DNA of 13,298 nucleotides, from contig SKWJ01000500.1 of assembly GCA_007128995.1 (NCBI GenBank), positions 1 through 13,298 on the forward strand, given 5' to 3'. The translations under genes and the position numbers were made by a program. The stretch comes from Paracoccaceae bacterium. GTDB lineage: Bacteria; Pseudomonadota; Alphaproteobacteria; Rhodobacterales; Rhodobacteraceae. This document shows, piece by piece, positions 1-7,174 of the stretch. Every line of letters starts with the position of its first letter. Positions within the stretch are counted from its first letter, which is position 1. The notes under the pieces are model-generated. The model saw only the letters and a program-made list of their open reading frames with translations. It made no database searches and was not told the origin of the DNA.

Positions 1-840
1 ATCGCCGAATTGACAACACCGCTTCTTGATTTCGGGATCGTCCATGTCGGAGAGGCTGTGTCTGCCCAGGCCATCGGCATTGCCAATGCAGCACCGGTTG
101 CGGGACTGAATGATACACTGGCCGCCAGCCTTGCCGGGGCTGCGACAGGCGGTGTGTTTACAGGCGCAGGCGCAGTGTCCGGCCTGTTTGCAGGGCAGAC
201 CGACGCTGCCAGCATGACCGTGGCTGTCGACACATCTTCGGCCGGAGTCTTCTCGGGTGCGCAATCCATCGCCTTTGCCAGCCAGAACCCCGATCTTGAT
301 GATCTTGATCTGGGCTTTGGCAATGTGGCACTTGCGGTTCAGGTCAACAACTTTGCCAATCCGCTGTTCACGCAACTGAGCGGGGGCGGCCTGCTGACAG
401 GCTCGGGCGCGAATTTCTTCCTGGATTTCGGGATCGTGGATCTGGGCGCAACGCTCAGCGCAAGCCTTGGGGTGCTGAATGATATCTTTGGCCCGGCAGA
501 TCTGCTGGGGGGAAGCTTTGATCTGCCCTCGACAGGGCCATTCGCGCTGACCGGCTTTGACAGCTTTGATGATATCGCTGCGCAAGAGGTGTTCGGCGGC
601 CTTGGGGTCGGGTTCTCTGCCCTTGATACGGGTCTTTTTGAAAGTCAGCTTAGCCTGAACGCCTTTGGGTCGAATACCAGCGGATTTTTTGGCAGATTTG
701 ATCCGATCCAGCTATCCCTGCGGGCGCAGGTGCGTGACCTTTCCGTCGCGCCGATCCCGCTTCCTGCTGGCGTCTGGCTTCTGCTGAGTGCGTTGGGCGG
801 TCTGGCGGTCATGCGCCGCCGCACAAGACGCGCGGCGTGA
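1..840 (+). CDS. Secreted repeat protein with VPLPA-CTERM-type sorting signal (5' end missing)
   Basis: The frame is open from the first base, so the gene starts upstream of the window; the TTG at 10 is only the first start-like codon. About 279 residues are visible. Two related blocks begin LDFGIV(H/D)(V/L)G about 132 residues apart, and the same 14-nt string GATTTCGGGATCGT occurs at 28-41 and 424-437, so this is an internal duplication. The blocks resemble choice-of-anchor-type repeats and are rich in Gly, Ala, Ser and Asp with almost no Lys. The C-terminus has a PIPLPAG motif, a hydrophobic helix of about 16 residues and an Arg cluster (RRRTRRAA). That layout is the VPLPA-CTERM sorting signal, which in known systems is handled by an exosortase such as XrtD. 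Export and surface anchoring or release are inferred. The specific function is unknown, and no exosortase gene is in the window. Confidence 0.85.
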   Translation: MAELTTPLLDFGIVHVGEAVSAQAIGIANAAPVAGLNDTLAASLAGAATGGVFTGAGAVSGLFAGQTDAASMTVAVDTSSAGVFSGAQSIAFASQNPDLDDLDLGFGNVALAVQVNNFANPLFTQLSGGGLLTGSGANFFLDFGIVDLGATLSASLGVLNDIFGPADLLGGSFDLPSTGPFALTGFDSFDDIAAQEVFGGLGVGFSALDTGLFESQLSLNAFGSNTSGFFGRFDPIQLSLRAQVRDLSVAPIPLPAGVWLLLSALGGLAVMRRRTRRAA

Positions 841-860
841 TCATGGCAGGAATGATCCGA

Positions 861-1439
861 ATGGCTGCTGCTGGTTCGCCAGATGACAGGCCACGGCTGC
901 GGCTTGGCCACCGGTTGAGGGCCGTGCTGGCCTGTCTGCTGCTGACACCGTCACCGGGTCTTGCGCAGGACGCCCCGGATATCCTGACGGAAAACTATCG
1001 GGATTGGGCGCTGATCTGCCAGAATGGCGCGACCGCCGAGGGTGCGCAGACAGGCCGTATCTGCGAGATCACGCAGGAATTGCGGCAATCAACGGACGTG
1101 CAACGCGTGTTGCGCATTGCACTGGCTGTCAGCCCAGAGGCGCCCGAGGGCAGCGCCGCGCTGACACTGATCACGCCGTTCGGTGTCCGTCTGGCGGATG
1201 GTGTCAGTCTGGCCGTGGCCGATGATGATACCGTGGCGCGTGTGCCGTTCCTGACCTGTCTTGCGGTTGGGTGTATCGCCAATGAAACATTGTCACCAGA
1301 GATGATGGACCGCGTCGCCCAGTCTGAAACGGCCATCATCGGAATGTTCACGGCCTCGGGCGATGAGGCGCAACTCGAGATCTCGCTTCGGGGTCTGTCA
1401 GCGGCTTGGCGCCGACTGACCGCTTTGGCGCAAGAGTAG
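861..1439 (+). CDS. Invasion-associated locus B (IalB) family periplasmic protein
   Basis: The protein of about 192 residues has a basic N-terminus, a short hydrophobic core (AVLACLLL) and a likely signal-peptide cleavage near GLAQ-DAP. The mature part shows the IalB pattern: YRDWALIC, then GRICEI, later a TPFGVRLADGVSL segment and PFLTC....GC. Numbered from the GTG at 837, the four cysteines C61, C76, C141 and C146 form two close pairs likely to be disulfides in the periplasm. IalB proteins are linked to host-cell entry in Bartonella, but in free-living Rhodobacterales the role is unknown. Several starts are in frame: GTG 837 (overlapping the upstream stop), ATG 843, 852 and 861. I chose 861 because AGGA at 848-851 lies 9 nt upstream. 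The near-zero gap to the sorting-signal protein suggests co-transcription. Confidence 0.83.
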   Translation: MAAAGSPDDRPRLRLGHRLRAVLACLLLTPSPGLAQDAPDILTENYRDWALICQNGATAEGAQTGRICEITQELRQSTDVQRVLRIALAVSPEAPEGSAALTLITPFGVRLADGVSLAVADDDTVARVPFLTCLAVGCIANETLSPEMMDRVAQSETAIIGMFTASGDEAQLEISLRGLSAAWRRLTALAQE

Positions 1440-1505
1440 CGCTGCGCTGCGGGGCCTGCCAAGTCATGACAGCCCCCGGATTGCGGCGTATCACCCCCCC
1501 TTGGG

Positions 1506-1715
1506 TCAATTTCTTGGTGCGTTGGCGCCAACGGCAGTGCCGATGGCTGCGCCCCCTAGTATGGCGGCCGTCCGCCCCGACCCTGATCCGACAGCGGAGC
1601 CTGCAGCCGCCCCGGCAAGACCGCCTGTGACTGCGTTGATCTGTGGATCATTGGTGCAGCCAGCAGCAAGACCAAGACTGGTCACAAACAGGGCAGCGGT
1701 TGCATATTTTTTCAT
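1506..1715 (-). CDS. Small glycine-zipper lipoprotein
   Basis: The protein has 69 residues. It starts MKKY, followed by a hydrophobic stretch and a lipobox LAAGC with Cys20 as the lipidated residue. The rest is a glycine-zipper segment (residues about 29-66: GGLAGAAAG..., then GGAAIGTAVG) that could form a short two-helix hairpin in or along a membrane, as in OsmB-like or YMGG-like proteins. The start at 1715 is preferred over the in-frame ATG six codons upstream because AAAGGA sits 8 nt before it and the signal peptide then begins normally. It faces the ialB-like gene with a 66-nt gap. Such proteins usually act in envelope stability or stress, but no specific role can be read from the sequence. 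Confidence 0.8.
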   Translation of the reverse strand: MKKYATAALFVTSLGLAAGCTNDPQINAVTGGLAGAAAGSAVGSGSGRTAAILGGAAIGTAVGANAPRN

Positions 1716-1765
1716 CTGAAACGTCCTTTCCATCTACAAGGCTGCGCGGCTGCGCAACCCTGTCG

Positions 1766-1795
1766 ATAATGCTTAGATTCCAATTTTAAGTGCAA
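1766..1795 (-). promoter_or_regulatory. Candidate sigma-70-like promoter of the glycine-zipper lipoprotein
   Basis: Read on the minus strand, TTGCAC (1795-1790) and CATTAT (1771-1766) are separated by 18 nt. They lie about 50 nt upstream of the lipoprotein start, in an AT-rich patch of an otherwise GC-rich region. Each hexamer is only a partial match to consensus, so this is a weak call. The rest of the divergent interval up to 1947 also contains TATAAG at 1909-1914, 33 nt before the ynjB-like start, which could be that operon's -10 element. The best -35 match (TTGAAA, 1883-1888) is 20 nt away, too far for a confident call. Confidence 0.3.
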
Positions 1796-1947
1796 CAGTT
1801 GATTTGAAGGCCGCGATTTCGTCGGCCCTGACAGCGCCGCGCGACAGCGCGGATAACCAGCCACAAATCAAGGTGAAAAATATTGAAACAAAGCCCGGAT
1901 GCGCTGCGTATAAGACCGGGAATGACAGCAATCGAAGAAGGCCCATC

Positions 1948-3159
1948 ATGCACAGATATCTGACCACGACTGCCCTTTTGGCCAGCATCAGCCTGCCGCT
2001 TCATGCCGATACACTGCCCAGGATTGACTGGGCGCAGGTGACTGAATCGGCGCAGGGGCAGACAGTGTTCTGGCATGCCTGGGGCGGTGATCCGCGGATC
2101 AATGCCTTCATCGCCTCGGTCGGTGAGGATTTGCAGGCGCGCTATGGCGTGACGCTGGAACATGTGCGGCTGGCTGATACCGCCGATGCCGTGACCCGCG
2201 TGATTTCGGAACGCCAGGCTGGACGCGATATTGGCGGCGCGGTCGATGTGATCTGGATCAACGGGGCGAATTTTGCATCCATGAAGGATCAGGGGCTTCT
2301 GTTTGGGCCTTTCGCCGAAAGCCTGCCCAACTGGCCGCTGGTCGATACCGAGGCGAACCCGGCTGTGCTGGTCGATTTTACGCTGCCGGTCGAAGGGTTT
2401 GGCAGTCCTTGGGCGATGTTCCAGATGGTGTTTGAATATGACAGCGCCACATTGCCAGAACCGCCCCGCTCGTTGCCGGCGCTGCGTGCTTGGATCGCGG
2501 AAAACCCCGGGCGCTTCACTTATCCGCAACCGCCAGATTTTCTGGGCACCAGTTTTCTGAAACAGGCCCTGTACGGGGTTCTGGATGATCCCTCGGTCCT
2601 GATGGGCCCTGTTGATGCCGTGGATTATGAGGCGGTCACCGCGCCGCTCTGGGCCTTTCTCGATGAGATTACGCCCAATCTCTGGCGGCAGGGGCGCGTC
2701 TTTCCGGCCAATGAACCCGCACTTGGCCAGCTTCTCGCGGATGGAGAGATTGACATCGCCTTTGCCTTCAATCCGGGGCGCGCCTCGGCGGCGATTGCCG
2801 ATGGCGAATTGCAGGACACGGTGCGCACCTTTGTCTTTGAAGAGGGGACACTTGCGAATTCATCCTATCTGTCCATCCCCTATAACGCTGCCAATATCGA
2901 AGGCGCTCTGCTGCTGGCCAATCTGATCCTTGACCCCGCGATTCAGGCGCGGGCGCAAGACCCGGATGTGCTGGGGTTCCAGACTGTGCTGGGCCTGCAT
3001 CTGCTGGACCCCGAAGATCGGGCTGTCTTTGAAGATCTTGATCTGGGCATCGCCACGCTGGCCCCGGATGACATGGGAACCGGGTTGGATGAACCGCACC
3101 CTTCCTGGATGACCCGCATTGCCGGGGATTGGGCCGCACGCTACGGCACAGGTCAGTAG
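1948..3159 (+). CDS. ynjB: YnjB-like ABC importer substrate-binding protein
   Basis: This is the periplasmic solute-binding protein of an uncharacterised importer (403 residues). A signal peptide ends near LHA-D at residue 20/21. Family-typical motifs follow: FWHAWGG at 41-47, DVIWING at 100-106, then LLFGPF...LPNW and a GSPWAMFQM segment. These match the E. coli YnjB family (COG4134-type) rather than maltose- or thiamine-binding proteins in detail. The ATG at 1948 is chosen because it opens a proper signal peptide and has AGAAGG upstream; the frame is open 48 codons further back, but that part looks non-coding. The gene is followed after 1 nt by the permease and then by the ATPase, so it heads a three-gene operon. 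The ligand is unknown for this family; the gene symbol is by family resemblance only. Confidence 0.88.
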   Translation: MHRYLTTTALLASISLPLHADTLPRIDWAQVTESAQGQTVFWHAWGGDPRINAFIASVGEDLQARYGVTLEHVRLADTADAVTRVISERQAGRDIGGAVDVIWINGANFASMKDQGLLFGPFAESLPNWPLVDTEANPAVLVDFTLPVEGFGSPWAMFQMVFEYDSATLPEPPRSLPALRAWIAENPGRFTYPQPPDFLGTSFLKQALYGVLDDPSVLMGPVDAVDYEAVTAPLWAFLDEITPNLWRQGRVFPANEPALGQLLADGEIDIAFAFNPGRASAAIADGELQDTVRTFVFEEGTLANSSYLSIPYNAANIEGALLLANLILDPAIQARAQDPDVLGFQTVLGLHLLDPEDRAVFEDLDLGIATLAPDDMGTGLDEPHPSWMTRIAGDWAARYGTGQ

Positions 3160-3160
3160 A

Positions 3161-4831
3161 TTGGCCCGTATCGGGCTTTGGGCGGCGTTGGCTGTGCTGG
3201 CGCTGCCTGTTCTGGCAGGCTTGGCCGGGGTGATCGGCCCGGCCTTCGGGTATTTTCCGGCGCTGGGCAGCACGCAAATCAGCCCTGAGCCGATGCGTGC
3301 CCTGTTTGCGTGGCCCGGACTTGGAACGGCGATGCGCCTGTCGGTCACGACCGGGTTTCTGGCCACTGCGCTGTCGCTGGCCCTGACAGTGCTGATTGTC
3401 GCAGCATGGCAAGGGACGCAATCGTTCCTCTGGGTCACGCGGGTCTTGGCACCGTTTCTGGCGCTGCCGCATGCCGCTGCTGCCTTCGGGCTGGCCTTTC
3501 TGATCGCTCCGTCGGGCTGGATCGCCCGCGCCCTCTCGCCCTGGGCCACAGGTTGGGACAGGCCGCCAGACCTGCTTTTGGTGAATGATCCTTTCGGGTT
3601 TGCGCTGGTGGCCGGTCTGGTGCTGAAGGAAGTGCCGTTCCTGTTGCTGATGACGCTGGCCGCACTGCCACAAGCCGACAGCCTGCGCAGCCAGCTTGTG
3701 GCGCGCGCGCTTGGCTATGGCCGGGTGACAGGCTGGCTGAAAGCCGTTGCGCCGCGGGTCTATGCGCAGATCCGGTTGCCAGTATATGCAGTGTTGGCCT
3801 ATTCCATGTCAGTGGTGGATGTGGCGCATATTCTGGGCCCCACCCGCCCGCCGACACTGGCAGTTCAGATCCTTGAATGGAGCACCCATCCTGATCTGGC
3901 GATGCGGTTTCAGGCTGCCGCCGGGGCCTTGCTGCAATTGGGGCTGGTGCTTGTGGCACTGGCTGTCTGGCGCGGGGCAGAATGGGGCATCGGGTGGCTG
4001 GGCACGCGCTGGGCCGCGGGTGGGGCGCGTGGGCAGAAGCTTGATATTGTGCTGCGTCCCTTGGGCGCTGCGGGGGCCGTGCTGATCGGGCTGGCGGTGG
4101 GGCTTGGTCTTGCCGGGTTGCTGGTCTGGTCTTTTGCGGGTCTGTGGCGCTTTCCGAGTGTCTGGCCCGAAGTCTGGACCCTGCGCAACTGGGCCGGGCA
4201 GTCTGCGGATCTGGGCCGCATCCTGCGCGACACTGCCGTGATTGCATTTGGATCGACAGCCATTGCGCTGGCGCTGGCCATCGCGGCCCTTCATGCCAGC
4301 CCAGGGGCGGGCGGGGCGCGGCTGGGGCTGATCTATCTGCCGCTGATCGTGCCGCAGATTGCCTTTTTGCCGGGGCTGGCAAGCTTTGCGCTGGTGCTGG
4401 GGTTGGATGGAACGCGCATGGCGGTGATGCTGGCGCATCTGATCTTCGTTCTGCCCTATGTCTATCTGGTGCTGGCCGATCCGTGGCGCGCGTGGGATGC
4501 GCGGGCAGGTGTCGCGGCAGCAGCCCTTGGCGCGGGGCCGGTCCGGGTGCTTTGGTCGGTGCGCCTGCCAATGCTGACGCGCGCGCTGGCAGTCGCCTTC
4601 GCGGTTGGCTTTGCGACCTCTGTCGCGCAATATCTGCCCAGCCTGCTGATTGGTGCAGGCCGCGTCAGCACGGTGACGACCGAAGCCGTGGCGCTTGCGT
4701 CGTCGGGAAACCGTCGCCTGATCGGTGTCTGGGCCGCAGTGCAGATGGCCCTGCCCATGGCCATGTTTGCGCTGTGTCTGGCGGTGCCTGCCTTGCTTTT
4801 CCGATATCGTCAGGGCATGCGGATTGCATGA
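3161..4831 (+). CDS. ynjC: YnjC-like fused ABC permease (two permease domains)
   Basis: A membrane protein of about 556 residues forms the whole translocation channel in one chain. Two homologous halves each have about six hydrophobic helices. Each half carries a cytoplasmic coupling (EAA-like) loop: ARALGYGRVTGWLKAVAPRV in the first and AAALGAGPVRVLWSVRLPML in the second. The length and layout agree with YnjC (about 510 residues in E. coli). The start is uncertain. TTG at 3161 lies 1 nt after the ynjB stop and gives a normal N-terminus for the first helix. TTG at 3119 would add 14 residues and overlap ynjB by 41 nt. No strong ribosome-binding site is visible for either, so translation is probably coupled to the upstream gene. 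The stop overlaps the ATPase start (ATGA). Confidence 0.88.
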   Translation: MARIGLWAALAVLALPVLAGLAGVIGPAFGYFPALGSTQISPEPMRALFAWPGLGTAMRLSVTTGFLATALSLALTVLIVAAWQGTQSFLWVTRVLAPFLALPHAAAAFGLAFLIAPSGWIARALSPWATGWDRPPDLLLVNDPFGFALVAGLVLKEVPFLLLMTLAALPQADSLRSQLVARALGYGRVTGWLKAVAPRVYAQIRLPVYAVLAYSMSVVDVAHILGPTRPPTLAVQILEWSTHPDLAMRFQAAAGALLQLGLVLVALAVWRGAEWGIGWLGTRWAAGGARGQKLDIVLRPLGAAGAVLIGLAVGLGLAGLLVWSFAGLWRFPSVWPEVWTLRNWAGQSADLGRILRDTAVIAFGSTAIALALAIAALHASPGAGGARLGLIYLPLIVPQIAFLPGLASFALVLGLDGTRMAVMLAHLIFVLPYVYLVLADPWRAWDARAGVAAAALGAGPVRVLWSVRLPMLTRALAVAFAVGFATSVAQYLPSLLIGAGRVSTVTTEAVALASSGNRRLIGVWAAVQMALPMAMFALCLAVPALLFRYRQGMRIA

Positions 4832-5505
4832 GCCTCGACCTCGACAATCTTGTCATCAGCCGTGAGGGGCGCCCGATGGTGGCGCTGTCCTGCCACGTTG
4901 CGCCGGGCGAGGTGCTGAGCATCATGGGCCCGTCGGGCTGCGGCAAATCCACGCTTCTTGCGGCGCTGGTGGGGGCCTTGCCGCCGGCGTTTTCCATGCA
5001 GGGGCGGGTTGTCCTGAACGGGCGCGATATCACAGCGGTGCCGACTCATGCGCGCAGACTGGGCATCCTGTTTCAGGATGACATCCTGTTCCCGCATCTT
5101 TCTGTCGGGGCCAATCTGGGGTTCGGCCTGCCCCGGTCCGGGCCGGATCGGGGGCAGGCCATCTCGACAGCACTGGAAGAGGCGGGCCTTGGCGGCCTGC
5201 AAGCGCGCGATCCTGCCTCGCTTTCGGGGGGGCAGAGGGCGCGGGTGGCGCTGATGCGCACGCTCTTGTCTGACCCGCTGGGTCTGCTTCTGGATGAACC
5301 TTTCTCGAAACTCGACAGTGCGCTGCGTGCCCAGATGCGAGAGTTCGTCTTCGCGCGCGCCCGTGCGCGGCACCTGCCTGTTGTCCTGGTCACGCATGAT
5401 CTGGAAGATGCGCGTGCCGCTGGCGGGCCGGTTCTGGATGTGCTGGGCAATCATCTGTCACTGCCTGTGTCATCGCCTGCTGACCTGTCTGCGCGCACGT
5501 CATAA
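4828..5505 (+). CDS. ynjD: YnjD-like ABC transporter ATPase
   Basis: This is the nucleotide-binding subunit of the importer (225 residues), and it drives transport from the cytoplasmic face. All ABC motifs are intact: Walker A GPSGCGKST (34-42), Q-loop Gln83 in LFQDD, signature LSGGQR (132-137), Walker B LGLLLDE (151-157), D-loop SKLD (160-163) and the switch His190 in VTHD. The length matches YnjD (217 residues in E. coli), without the extra C-terminal regulatory domain found in MalK-type ATPases. This makes it unlikely to be a general partner for sugar importers, including the one at 8323-11563. The ATG overlaps the permease stop (ATGA), showing tight coupling. Confidence 0.92.
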   Translation: MSLDLDNLVISREGRPMVALSCHVAPGEVLSIMGPSGCGKSTLLAALVGALPPAFSMQGRVVLNGRDITAVPTHARRLGILFQDDILFPHLSVGANLGFGLPRSGPDRGQAISTALEEAGLGGLQARDPASLSGGQRARVALMRTLLSDPLGLLLDEPFSKLDSALRAQMREFVFARARARHLPVVLVTHDLEDARAAGGPVLDVLGNHLSLPVSSPADLSARTS

Positions 5506-5528
5506 GACAGCGGCGCGCCCCGCCTGTC
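5506..5528. terminator. Hairpin between convergent genes (possible terminator)
   Basis: GACAG-CGG (5506-5513) can pair with CCGCCTGTC (5520-5528) with one bulged base and a 6-nt loop. It begins directly after the ATPase stop and ends inside the stop codon of the converging lipoprotein gene, which is a sensible place for a shared terminator. There is no T-tract on either strand, so it would be a weak or Rho-assisted stop at best. Confidence 0.28.
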
Positions 5529-5823
5529 AGGGATTGGTCAGATAATCAGCCGAGACATAACCGGTGATACCCGGCGCACGGGCGAGGGCGACACGGCACC
5601 AGAGCTGGCCCAGTTCGGTCGTGCAGCCCCGGCGCAGCAACACGGTGCCATCGGGCAGGCCCAGGATGATATTGTAGCCCAGCCCCGGCCCGGCGCGCAG
5701 CTTCAAAAGCTCGGCGCCTGCGCCGGTCACGACAGCACGACTGCTGGGGGTGGTTGGGCCGCTGCCTGCGCAACCGGCGACCAGCAGCGCCACACCGATG
5801 ATCGACGGGATGATAAATCGCAT
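5527..5823 (-). CDS. Small SH3-domain (SH3b-like) lipoprotein
   Basis: The protein has 98 residues with a lipoprotein signal ending LVAGC (Cys18), then a Ser/Thr/Pro linker and a bacterial SH3 domain. The domain shows LKLRAGPGLGYN, the typical LNVRxGPGxxY start of SH3b domains, followed by a turn, a central Cys-containing strand (GCTTELGQLWCRV) and the final GYVSADYL strand. The two domain cysteines could form a disulfide. The ATG at 5823 is preferred over 5829 and 5871 because GGAAGG lies 7 nt upstream. Bacterial SH3 domains commonly bind cell-wall peptides, so a periplasmic, membrane-anchored binding role is inferred. It converges on the ynjBCD-like operon without overlapping its coding sequence. 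Confidence 0.85.
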   Translation of the reverse strand: MRFIIPSIIGVALLVAGCAGSGPTTPSSRAVVTGAGAELLKLRAGPGLGYNIILGLPDGTVLLRRGCTTELGQLWCRVALARAPGITGYVSADYLTNP

Positions 5824-6032
5824 GCGCATGCCTTCCATTTGCCCCAGCCTTTCAATTCGGATGTGCCGCATTCCGGCTGAATTGGCAAGTCCGGGAGCAA
5901 CATTTGCGCCGCGCTGTATGGCGGTGATATCCGTGTCGGCAGGCGTGGGTGCTGCCTGTCATTTTCTCATTGGTGTGCGCGGTTTTCTCGGATATCGTCA
6001 ATCCGTAGGCAAGGACAACAAGGATCATCCCC

Positions 6033-6293
6033 ATGCTGACCCTTCTGTGTCATCGTGCGCCGCCGGGGGCCCGGGCCTGCCCGACCCATTTCTACCGTGT
6101 CGAGGTCAGCTATAATCTGTTCGGGGAATACACAGTGATCCGCGAATGGGGGCGGGTTGGAACGCAGGGCCGCCATATTAGCGTCTGGTTTGCCAATCTG
6201 CGCGAGGCGGTGCTGCTGGCCGATTGTGCTACGCGCCGCGCCCGGTCGCGCGGATATGACCTGACAGAAAAACAGTTCGCATCGGCGGCCTGA
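6033..6293 (+). CDS. Stand-alone WGR domain protein
   Basis: The protein of 86 residues is almost entirely one WGR domain. It has FYRVEVSYNLFGEYTVIREWGRVGTQGR (about 20-47, Trp-Gly-Arg at 39-41), followed by a helix-forming segment with the conserved SRGYDL-type end. WGR domains bind nucleic acid ends or are attached to PARPs, MolR regulators and polymerases, but here there is no catalytic domain. AAGGA lies 8 nt before the ATG, supporting this start. The gene is flanked by a divergent lipoprotein gene and a convergent dehydrogenase gene 10 nt away, so it is probably transcribed alone. A nucleic-acid role is inferred from the domain only. Confidence 0.83.
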   Translation: MLTLLCHRAPPGARACPTHFYRVEVSYNLFGEYTVIREWGRVGTQGRHISVWFANLREAVLLADCATRRARSRGYDLTEKQFASAA

Positions 6294-6303
6294 AGCGCGG
6301 CAG

Positions 6304-7068
6304 TCATGTTGCCACCCGTCCGCCATCAACCAACAACCCGACGCCGGTTATGAACGAGGATTGCGCCGAAGCGAGAAACAGCACCGTTTCGGCAATCTCG
6401 TCGCCCGTGCCCATGCGCCCCATCGGTGTGATCGCGCGCCACCGGTCTTCGACCGTGCCGGGATCTGCGGCGCGGTCCTTGTTGCGGCGGTTCATATCAG
6501 TATCGATCACGCCGGGGTTGATGGCATTGCAGCGAATGCCCCGCGCGGCATATTCGATGGCCACCACACGCGTCATCGACATGACGGCCCCTTTCGAGGC
6601 CGCATAGGCGATATTGCCGCCGACATTTGCAAAAGCGCTGACCGAAGAGTTATTCACGATGGTCCCGCCGCCCGCGCGCAAGAGCGCCGGGATGGCATGT
6701 TTCATGCCGTAGAAAGTGCCCTTCAGATTGACATCGATGACAGTCCCGAAGAGGTCGGCGCTGACATCCGGCGTCGGAGTGACAGGTTGTTCAATTCCGG
6801 CATTGTTGAATATCGTGTCAAGCTGGCCGAACTCGGCTTCGGCCCGACGGATCAGATCGGCAATATCGGATTCCCTTGAGACGTCGCAGCGCTGAAAGAC
6901 CAGTTTTCCGGGACCATCCTTGCAGAGTTCTGACAGGGTTGACCCCGCATGCGTGTTGATTCCCCCGACCACGACATGCGCGCCTTCACGTATGAAAAGC
7001 TGCACAGTCGCAAGCCCCATACCCATTGCCCCGCCTGTTATGACTGCAACCTTGCCTTCTAACCTCAT
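6304..7068 (-). CDS. Short-chain dehydrogenase/reductase (SDR), classical type
   Basis: A cytoplasmic NAD(P)-dependent oxidoreductase of 254 residues, the usual length for classical SDRs. The nucleotide-binding TGGAMGMG (11-18), NNAG (87-90) and the catalytic tetrad Asn113, Ser141, Tyr154 and Lys158 are all present. The end of beta-strand 2 reads VVVGGIN, where many NAD-dependent members have an Asp; this position (Gly35) makes the cofactor preference hard to predict. The ATG at 7068 is chosen because GGGGAGAG precedes it and it starts directly before the first beta-strand; the longer open frame upstream has no SDR character. It lies 106 nt downstream of the LacI-type gene on the same strand. 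A role in oxidising a sugar or sugar-derived alcohol from the neighbouring pathway is likely but unproven. Confidence 0.9.
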   Translation of the reverse strand: MRLEGKVAVITGGAMGMGLATVQLFIREGAHVVVGGINTHAGSTLSELCKDGPGKLVFQRCDVSRESDIADLIRRAEAEFGQLDTIFNNAGIEQPVTPTPDVSADLFGTVIDVNLKGTFYGMKHAIPALLRAGGGTIVNNSSVSAFANVGGNIAYAASKGAVMSMTRVVAIEYAARGIRCNAINPGVIDTDMNRRNKDRAADPGTVEDRWRAITPMGRMGTGDEIAETVLFLASAQSSFITGVGLLVDGGRVAT

Positions 7069-7125
7069 GATCTCTCCCCTGTGCCCCGCTGCCTGATCGG
7101 ACGGGCTGACATGACCAGAAAGGCT

Positions 7126-7153
7126 ACAATATACTGTCGACAATGGATCGCAA
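7126..7153 (-). promoter_or_regulatory. Candidate promoter and palindromic operator upstream of the SDR gene
   Basis: On the minus strand TTGCGA (7153-7148) and TATTGT (7131-7126) are 16 nt apart and point at the dehydrogenase gene. Between them lies the perfect 8-bp palindrome TGTCGACA (7135-7142), with a central CG as in many LacI-family operators. Placement between -35 and -10 would suit a repressor site, possibly for the LacI protein encoded next door. This is only a motif call. The same 8-mer also occurs inside the first gene at 225-232, so chance occurrence cannot be excluded. Confidence 0.32.
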
Positions 7154-7174
7154 GGTGAATGATTGCGTGTCGGA

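Noticed and set aside
225..232. Second copy of TGTCGACA inside the first gene
   Set aside because: It lies in a coding sequence away from any promoter and is most likely chance; it is kept only as a warning on the specificity of the site at 7135-7142.
1453..1478. Possible terminator hairpin after the IalB-family gene (GGGG-CCTG pairing with CAG-CCCC)
   Set aside because: The stem needs a bulge, the loop is long and no T-tract follows on either strand.
1716..1947. Thiamine (TPP) riboswitch upstream of the ynjB-like operon
   Set aside because: The conserved CTGAGA and the later ACCTGA-type core elements are absent, so there is no sequence support for a riboswitch here.
2768..3673. Minus-strand open frame of about 300 codons across the ynjB/ynjC junction
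   Set aside because: Its composition is dominated by Gln, Arg, Gly and Pro without hydrophobic cores, and it overlaps two well-supported genes.
3435..4630. Long open frames on the minus strand opposite the fused permease
   Set aside because: They are Pro-, Arg- and Gln-rich without any domain pattern, as expected for the shadow of a GC-rich membrane protein gene. The plus-strand permease has clear coupling loops and helices.
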